A stretch of 64,000 bases of DNA from Leucaena leucocephala (taxonomy: Eukaryota > Streptophyta > Magnoliopsida > Fabales > Fabaceae), in NCBI GenBank assembly GCA_037074615.1, contig CM073522.1:25542962-25606961 (forward strand), given 5' to 3'. Within the stretch, counting starts at the first letter, position 1, and each line of letters starts with the position of its first letter. Both the position numbers and the translations under genes were made by a program. This document shows, one piece after another, positions 58,961 through 64,000 of this stretch. The notes beneath the pieces are model-generated. The model made no database searches. It had not been told where the DNA came from and was given only the letters and a program-made list of their open reading frames with translations.

Positions 58961-61314
58961 TTATTCTTTTCCCATAGGGGAACTTTTATGCTCTTTACTA
59001 TCTTTTAACATCTTTCTCTAATTCCTGGCGAACTTAAATTGCTTGGATCTCATATCTCATCTACTATTACTGCTTTACCTTATTTGAAATATTTTGAACT
59101 AGGTTCACTGAGTCATTGAATTGGTTCCACTGTAATGGAATTCCTCTATTTTGGACACATAAACTCTCTGTCTATTCATCATTACGTCTTTTCCCTTAGA
59201 CCGTATGCTAAGAAGGTCTCTAGACAAGCCTTGGTCTAGCTTCTACTACTTTCATTTAGAAAAAGACTATCCTGATAAAGTCTTTCATAATATAGATCTA
59301 CTCCGATTTATTACACGGATGATTTATTTTTTAACATTCCGTAAACTGATTATTCATATGTCAGTGTATCGCACTAGTTGGCTTAGGCGCATCTTGTACC
59401 AATCCTCTAGCTAATAAACTTCAGCGAAGTTGGTGTCCTCATTCTCATTATCTTTACAGTATCTAGTTGCTGCCTCTTAGTGTATCAAACGATTCTAATT
59501 CATTCCCATATACTAGTACCATTTTTGTAGGCTTTAACAATTCTCCAGTCAATAACCTATCTATCATTTTAGGTTTGGCTTAAACCTCGTACTATACTTT
59601 ACTCAATTTATATTAAAAGTCTTAGGGGTTTTCTTACTCTTTCAGCTGCTCTCATCGTTTCTAATAATTATAATCAGTACTGAGAGAAGACTTATACAAC
59701 TGTTCTTTTCTTTACTTTACTGCTAAGTAAGAGCACCTACTCTAACATGCATAATGCTTGGCCAACATGTTGCAGGACTGCATACCTATTTATGAATGCA
59801 AAGCTCTAACATCAGAGCTAAAGTATTCCTTCCCTTAATATGCACAGCTCTAACACTCGAAGCTTGCACAGCTCTAACATTTGGAGCTTTAGCATATTTT
59901 ACAAACATAACATAATGCCTGGCATTTCATGCAAGGAGTGAAAGGTCTCACTTGTTATTTCATTGTAACATAACATTCAAACATCTCATCCCTACCAATA
60001 GGGAGCCTCTCTATCTGTCTACAGAGTCAGCTGTAAAATCATCTTATTATTCATAAAATTATAGGGAGAGGACTTATACTGGTCTATTCTTTCTTACATG
60101 CTTAATACCTTATGAAGCTCTATCTCTAAACTTTGTTCTTGGCCAATCATACTTTTATTGGGTAAAGTCAACTCCACCTGCCTTACCTTGACTGTATTAT
60201 CTTTGTTCTTAATGGAGGACATTTTCTTCTGTCAAAGCAACATCAACTCCATCATAATTGTATCCCCTTTTCACACGGATATGGTATCTTGCTCTATTTG
60301 GAGTAACCTTAACTCTAATTTAGAGGACTAGTTCCCAATTCTTAAGAAAAACTAGGTGACCAGAACTTTCATATGTCATAATCCTTACTCATGAGCTCTC
60401 AACCTAACCCCAAAACTGAGTAGCTATTAACATCATTAGGAACATGCTTATCTCTCATCATAATAGTTTCATGTAACTATCTGTCTCATTATCTATCTCT
60501 TTCTATTAATCCTCAAGAAATTACTAAAGCTATTTATCTTTAGCTTACTATCTCTAAGATCCTATTCATCAATTCAGGAATCTAAGATAGTTATTATATC
60601 GAGCCATCTTACCTTAACTAGGCTATATCCATTCTAAACATTGGGGATTAACTGGTTAACTATCTCATTTACCATTTTTCTATTGCTTTATCATTACCAA
60701 GTTCAATTATATAAGTATATGCCGTATGGTATGGGAGCAATATAACTTTCTCATCATATATACTCTACCTTACATGTAATATGAAAGGGGAGCATTCATT
60801 CATCATAGCATACTCTAACATGCATAGTGTGCAAGGAGATGCAATCATTTAAGAATACTCTAATATGCATGTCATCATATGACAACTGCAAGAAGTTGTA
60901 ACTGTTCATCATAATTTATGGTAACCTAAGCCATATTATCACATAATTTGATCAGCCATCCATTTTACGCACACTACAATTAAACAATTAACTAGGTAAC
61001 CCTTAAAGCATTCTTTTCTTTGTCATATTATCTGAAAGATCCTAACCCTTTACTACTGCTAGTCATACTTAGTTTCATTCCATCATAATATCTCTCATCG
61101 CCTGAAAGAATTCTGTGTCCCTAGCTTGAAGGACTTATGTGTCCTCGACCTTATTGTAATCTATAATTAAGTCAGTTACTTCCTTTCCGCTAACTGAGGA
61201 AGGGTCTAGCTCACAACTCTATGCAATTTATACTTTTAAGCTTTCCCTATCCTCAAGGATCACTATCAGGCAGGAAGCTATCTCTTACTTTTCCATTAAA
61301 TATTTGAGGATCAC

Positions 61315-61484
61315 TGTGTTGTTTGGTCACAGATCATTGTGTTGTTTAGTCACGACCAAAATATTGACTCGTCATGACTAACATCTTCTATGTTCATTCT
61401 TCGCGACCACAACACTATTTTGTCGCGACCTATATTTTCTATCTTCTTTAATCGCGACCTAGGGTTATGGCTCATCACGTCTAA
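61315..61484. repeat. GTCGCGAC palindrome cluster in E3 leader
   Basis: About seven variants (GTCACGACC, GTCATGACT, GTCGCGACC, ATCGCGACC and others) within 170 bp, at the upstream end of the minus-strand E3 leader. Element F cuts the cluster at 61485. Confidence 0.7.
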
Positions 61485-62247
61485 TGTAATATCCTTAATT
61501 TTCTGTACTGGTTCCTATGTACAGATTAAACGGAATATATGAGTTCTGTTTCAGGAAATTGTAGCAGTTGTGCTGCCGGATTTTAGACAGAGAAGGATGT
61601 ATTAAAATATGAGGGAGTTAATCATGCACTAATATATAACAGTTGATTATTTAATATTAATTGTTATCTGGCCTGTATGACTGATATGTGTTGGTTGTAT
61701 GCTTGGGTATGTAAAGACTAAATGCTGAAAATAGGCTTAGTAAACAGTAACTCGTGAAGACCCATTCATGTTTGATAAATCATTAAAAATAGTAAATGAT
61801 TGAATTAATGTACAAAATTTTTAGGGTAAAAAGTAGACATACTAATATTTAATTTGATATATAGAATGTCTAATTTGGATGTATACACGAAAAGATATAA
61901 ATTGTTAAAGTTGGGACCAGAATGCTGGATTCAGGAGAAAGTCATTGGATGAACAGTAAGATTGAAACGTTGACCCACGTTAAATTTGTCAAGGATTGGT
62001 CAACCAATGATTTTTCCCTGAAATATATTCGAGTTATCTTCATGTAGCAATTTGAAACACTTCATTTAGATGTTTCTAGAATTAGTTATGAATTTTCAAA
62101 ATCAGGTCACTCATCTGGAATTTGCCACAGTGAACAGTACTCGATATGAATAAAATTCCAGATTAAGTGTTTAGACTTCAATGACCCTAAAAGTGGTTTA
62201 AGTGCTACTGAATGGTCCCTAAGATGTATACAAATAAGGATGTGACA
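61485..62247 (+). mobile_element. 5' LTR of element F (763 bp, internally deleted)
   Basis: It starts TGTAATATCC and ends GGATGTGACA before an intact primer site. Relative to LTR A it jumps from the equivalent of about 4425 to about 6490. It so lacks some 2 kb, including the TATA box, the stem-loop and the conserved block. Confidence 0.85.
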
Positions 62248-62250
62248 TTT

Positions 62251-62262
62251 TGGTATCAGAGC
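62251..62262 (+). other. Primer-binding site of element F
   Basis: Exact TGGTATCAGAGC three bases after the LTR, complementary to initiator tRNA-Met. Confidence 0.9.
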
Positions 62263-62360
62263 AAAGGATTCTGGCTTAAGAAATGCTCTGAGTAGATGAT
62301 TTATAGAAAGATATACCATGATAAAGCCGTCATAATTGACACTAAGTTAGTGTTTGCAGG

Positions 62361-63059
62361 ATGGCTAGACATAGATTTGGGTCTGAAACTACAGTAAACC
62401 AATGGGAGTTTAGACAAGAGGTCTCTAGTTCAGATAGTTCAGAAGAGGAGATAATGAGCAATGATTCTGACCCTTGGACGCCTCCAGTAGTTGGTAACTC
62501 TGAAGAGGAAAGTTCCTCGGTAGGATCAAACTTTCCGAGTGATGATCAGGAGGTGATGGTGATAGAAGGCCCTATTCCTGCCATTCCTATAAGTGTGGTA
62601 CCCTTGAATATAACAAACAGTTCAGGATCCAGCCAAGTATGTGATCAGAGTAATGCGCCAGGTCCCAGTAGGCCCGAAGTGACTCTAGTAGAAATACATT
62701 TGGGAGGTTTAATCGTAAGAATGGTCCCAGGGAGGAACCTGAGTAGAGAGCAACTTGAGAGCTCGGTAGCATTAGCCCGACAACTATACGAGTTGAGGCA
62801 GACCCTGATTGAAAACATAGATCAAGATTATTCGGTCTACCAGGAGTTTATCACAAGGGTGAAAGCCATATATCAAGCCTGGGATCCAAATGTGTTAACC
62901 ATGGGGCTTTGGCTAGAACTTATGAATGATGTATTGCCGATGACTCCTACCTGGAGATCGAAGTTGGACCAGTATTTCGATAGAGAATCATACTGTACCA
63001 TATCCGACTGGATCTACCTAGTAGGAGAATGTATTAGAATGAAGTTTAAGAAAAATTAG
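62361..63059 (+). CDS. Extra ORF upstream of gag (ORF0), 232 residues, unknown function
   Basis: Homologue of 7293-7988, about 74% identical by hand alignment with one single-residue gap. It has the same TTTGCAG before the start, the same acidic Ser/Glu-rich N-terminal region (residues 1-60), and the same conserved C-terminal half with RMVPG, NLSREQL, ARQLYEL, FITRVKAIYQAWDP, TPTW and KFKKN. Differences cluster in the N-terminal half and in residues 55-95; the C-terminal half is clearly more constrained. It ends 139 bases before the gag start. The role is not recognisable from sequence; it may help RNA handling, transport or chromatin targeting, but this is guesswork. Confidence 0.82.
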   Translation: MARHRFGSETTVNQWEFRQEVSSSDSSEEEIMSNDSDPWTPPVVGNSEEESSSVGSNFPSDDQEVMVIEGPIPAIPISVVPLNITNSSGSSQVCDQSNAPGPSRPEVTLVEIHLGGLIVRMVPGRNLSREQLESSVALARQLYELRQTLIENIDQDYSVYQEFITRVKAIYQAWDPNVLTMGLWLELMNDVLPMTPTWRSKLDQYFDRESYCTISDWIYLVGECIRMKFKKN

Positions 63060-63198
63060 AGTAATATTTCTAATGTATAAAAGACTAGAATGGTACTGTG
63101 ATATGTACATATACTCTGTATGTATATTATGTTTGAAATGAAATGAAAAGGAATTATGTTATTTATCGTATTCCCTTCTATTTTTAAGTATAACAAAA

Positions 63199-63968
63199 TG
63201 GTACGAACGAGGAGAACTATTCCAGCTGAGGAACCCCGAGAGGCTGGAAACCTTAATCAAATGATTCTAGAACGATTAGAACAGCAACAAAAGATGATAG
63301 AAGAAATGAGAGCTGCTCAAGCACGAAATGAACAAGAAAGAGATGCTGCCATAGCCGCGGCAGTAGCAGCAGCAGTAAATAATTTAAGACCGCCAGAGCC
63401 TTTAGGAGCAACTAGTAGAGAACCTGAAGAAGTACCACAGCAGGCGGAACAGCCCCAGAGAAGGGTTGAATCAAGGGAGGAGGCAGTTGGCATCCAACAA
63501 TGGATGGTGCGATTTTACAAACATAATCCTCCAGTGTTTGAAGGGACATTCGAAGTACAGACAGCAGAGAATTGGGTCAGCAGATTAGAGAAGATCTTCA
63601 AGGTTCTCGACTGCCCGACTGAAACCAAGGCCCAAATGGCCATCTATCAATTGGAAAAGGATGCGGATAGATGGTGGAAGAATACAGAGTTACTTCTCCA
63701 AGCAAGAGATATTCCAGTTACCTGGGAAGTATTTCTTGAGCAATTTTATGAGAAATATTTCCCTCAATCTGTCAGAGATGAAAGGGAGGCTGAATTCCTT
63801 GTGCTGAGGCAAGGAGAAAAAGAAGCTTTTGATGAATATTTAGCCAAGTTCATCCGGCTATCTCAATATTCAACTTACTTACGCCAAGTGGATGACGAAT
63901 ACTGGATGACAGAAAGAATGATTCGAGGGCTGAATTCTATGTTAAAGGAGAAGTTAACTCCCCAATAA
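63199..63968 (+). pseudogene. gag: gag of element F (first part; one stop near its visible end)
   Basis: I chose the ATG at 63199 (MVRTRRTIPAEEP) because homology to element A begins there; the upstream in-frame ATG at 63156 adds 14 unconserved residues. An N-terminal Glu/Ala/Gln-rich helix (MIEEMRAAQARNEQERD) precedes a Pro-rich linker and the retrotransposon gag domain: WVSRLEKIFKVLDCP, RWWKNTE, FLEQFYEKYFP, VLRQGEKEAFDEYLAKF and LSQYSTYLR. TAA at 63966-63968 stands where A has a CAA codon (Gln), a single C-to-T change. Sequence after the stop continues in frame to the window end. Gag forms the virus-like particle in the cytoplasm. Confidence 0.9.
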
Positions 63969-64000
63969 TACAGCCAGTTCAATAAGGCTGTGGAAGCATG

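Larger units (their letters stand above)
57152..61484 (-). mobile_element. Element E3 internal region, minus strand
   Basis: Reverse-complement relative of E1 and E2. The leader (about 61484-59100), gag/protease relic (58960-58300) and tail (58300-57152, matching E2 48700-48960) are in order. There is no RT, RNase H or integrase between protease and tail, and E2 shows the same tail, so the family seems to lack pol by design. Element F is inserted at its right end. Confidence 0.6.
61485..64000 (+). mobile_element. Element F: Tekay-like chromovirus, 5' part only
   Basis: A relative of element A that starts in E3. It shows LTR, primer site, ORF0 and gag in the same order and spacing as A, with less decay. 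The remainder lies beyond the window. Confidence 0.9.

Overview
The window is repeat-rich, AT-rich nuclear DNA of a flowering plant. Tekay/Del-type chromoviruses, an Athila-type element, CACTA transposons and a fragment of a plant SPT5 gene point that way. The species is not identifiable from the sequence; a eudicot is my guess only. I see no intact host gene. Almost everything is nested transposable elements, and several insertions are proven by matching target-site duplications (TSDs).

Layout. 1-4346: a minus-strand LTR (D), cut by the window start and split by a solo LTR (H, 354-3169, TSD CACCT). 4354-21734: Ty3/Gypsy chromovirus A (TSD CACTG) with 2.8 kb LTRs, an extra ORF before gag, and a decayed gag-pol ending in a chromodomain. 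Its 3' LTR is split by element B (12988-19684, TSD AACAT), a complete non-autonomous retrotransposon with two 2610 bp LTRs that differ at about 3 positions by eye, so it inserted very recently. 21740-28380: an Athila-type fragment (minus) and E1, a degraded LTR element with only gag/protease remnants. 28381-31022: a broken minus-strand transposon-type ORF split by a small CACTA element (28613-30215, TSD TTA). 31023-41088: a decayed minus-strand element with a copia-like gag zinc knuckle and its LTR, split by solo LTR G (35105-37844, TSD ACTTC), then another LTR-like stretch. 41135-41350: an SPT5-like gene fragment. 42335 to about 45780: a second CACTA element with a broken TNP2-type transposase. 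45781-47655: LTR-like DNA. 47656-49355: E2. 49356 to about 56780: an Athila-type element with a tRNA-Asp-like primer site and degraded gag, split by solo LTR C (52806-56630, TSD ATAGA) that contains a 664 bp inverted duplication. 56780-56898: a 5S rRNA-derived sequence. 57152-61484: E3 (minus). 61485-64000: the start of F, a relative of A with the same extra ORF and a better preserved gag.

How the parts relate. LTRs A, B, C, D, E, F, G and H belong to one loose superfamily. They start TGTAAYATCC or similar and mostly end GTTTCA or a close variant. Most carry the same TATA box, a conserved stem-loop and a conserved block of about 150 bp, although the rest of the LTR differs. A and F carry coding capacity. 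B and E look like non-autonomous passengers that share the initiator tRNA-Met primer site and, for B, the polypurine tract of the coding family.

Most promising leads: (1) a 231/232-residue ORF upstream of gag kept open in both A and F; (2) clusters of the palindrome GTCGCGAC and its decayed forms in the leader regions of three different element types; (3) a stem-loop conserved across LTR families, including one paired change; (4) the large hairpin in solo LTR C; (5) the very young element B.
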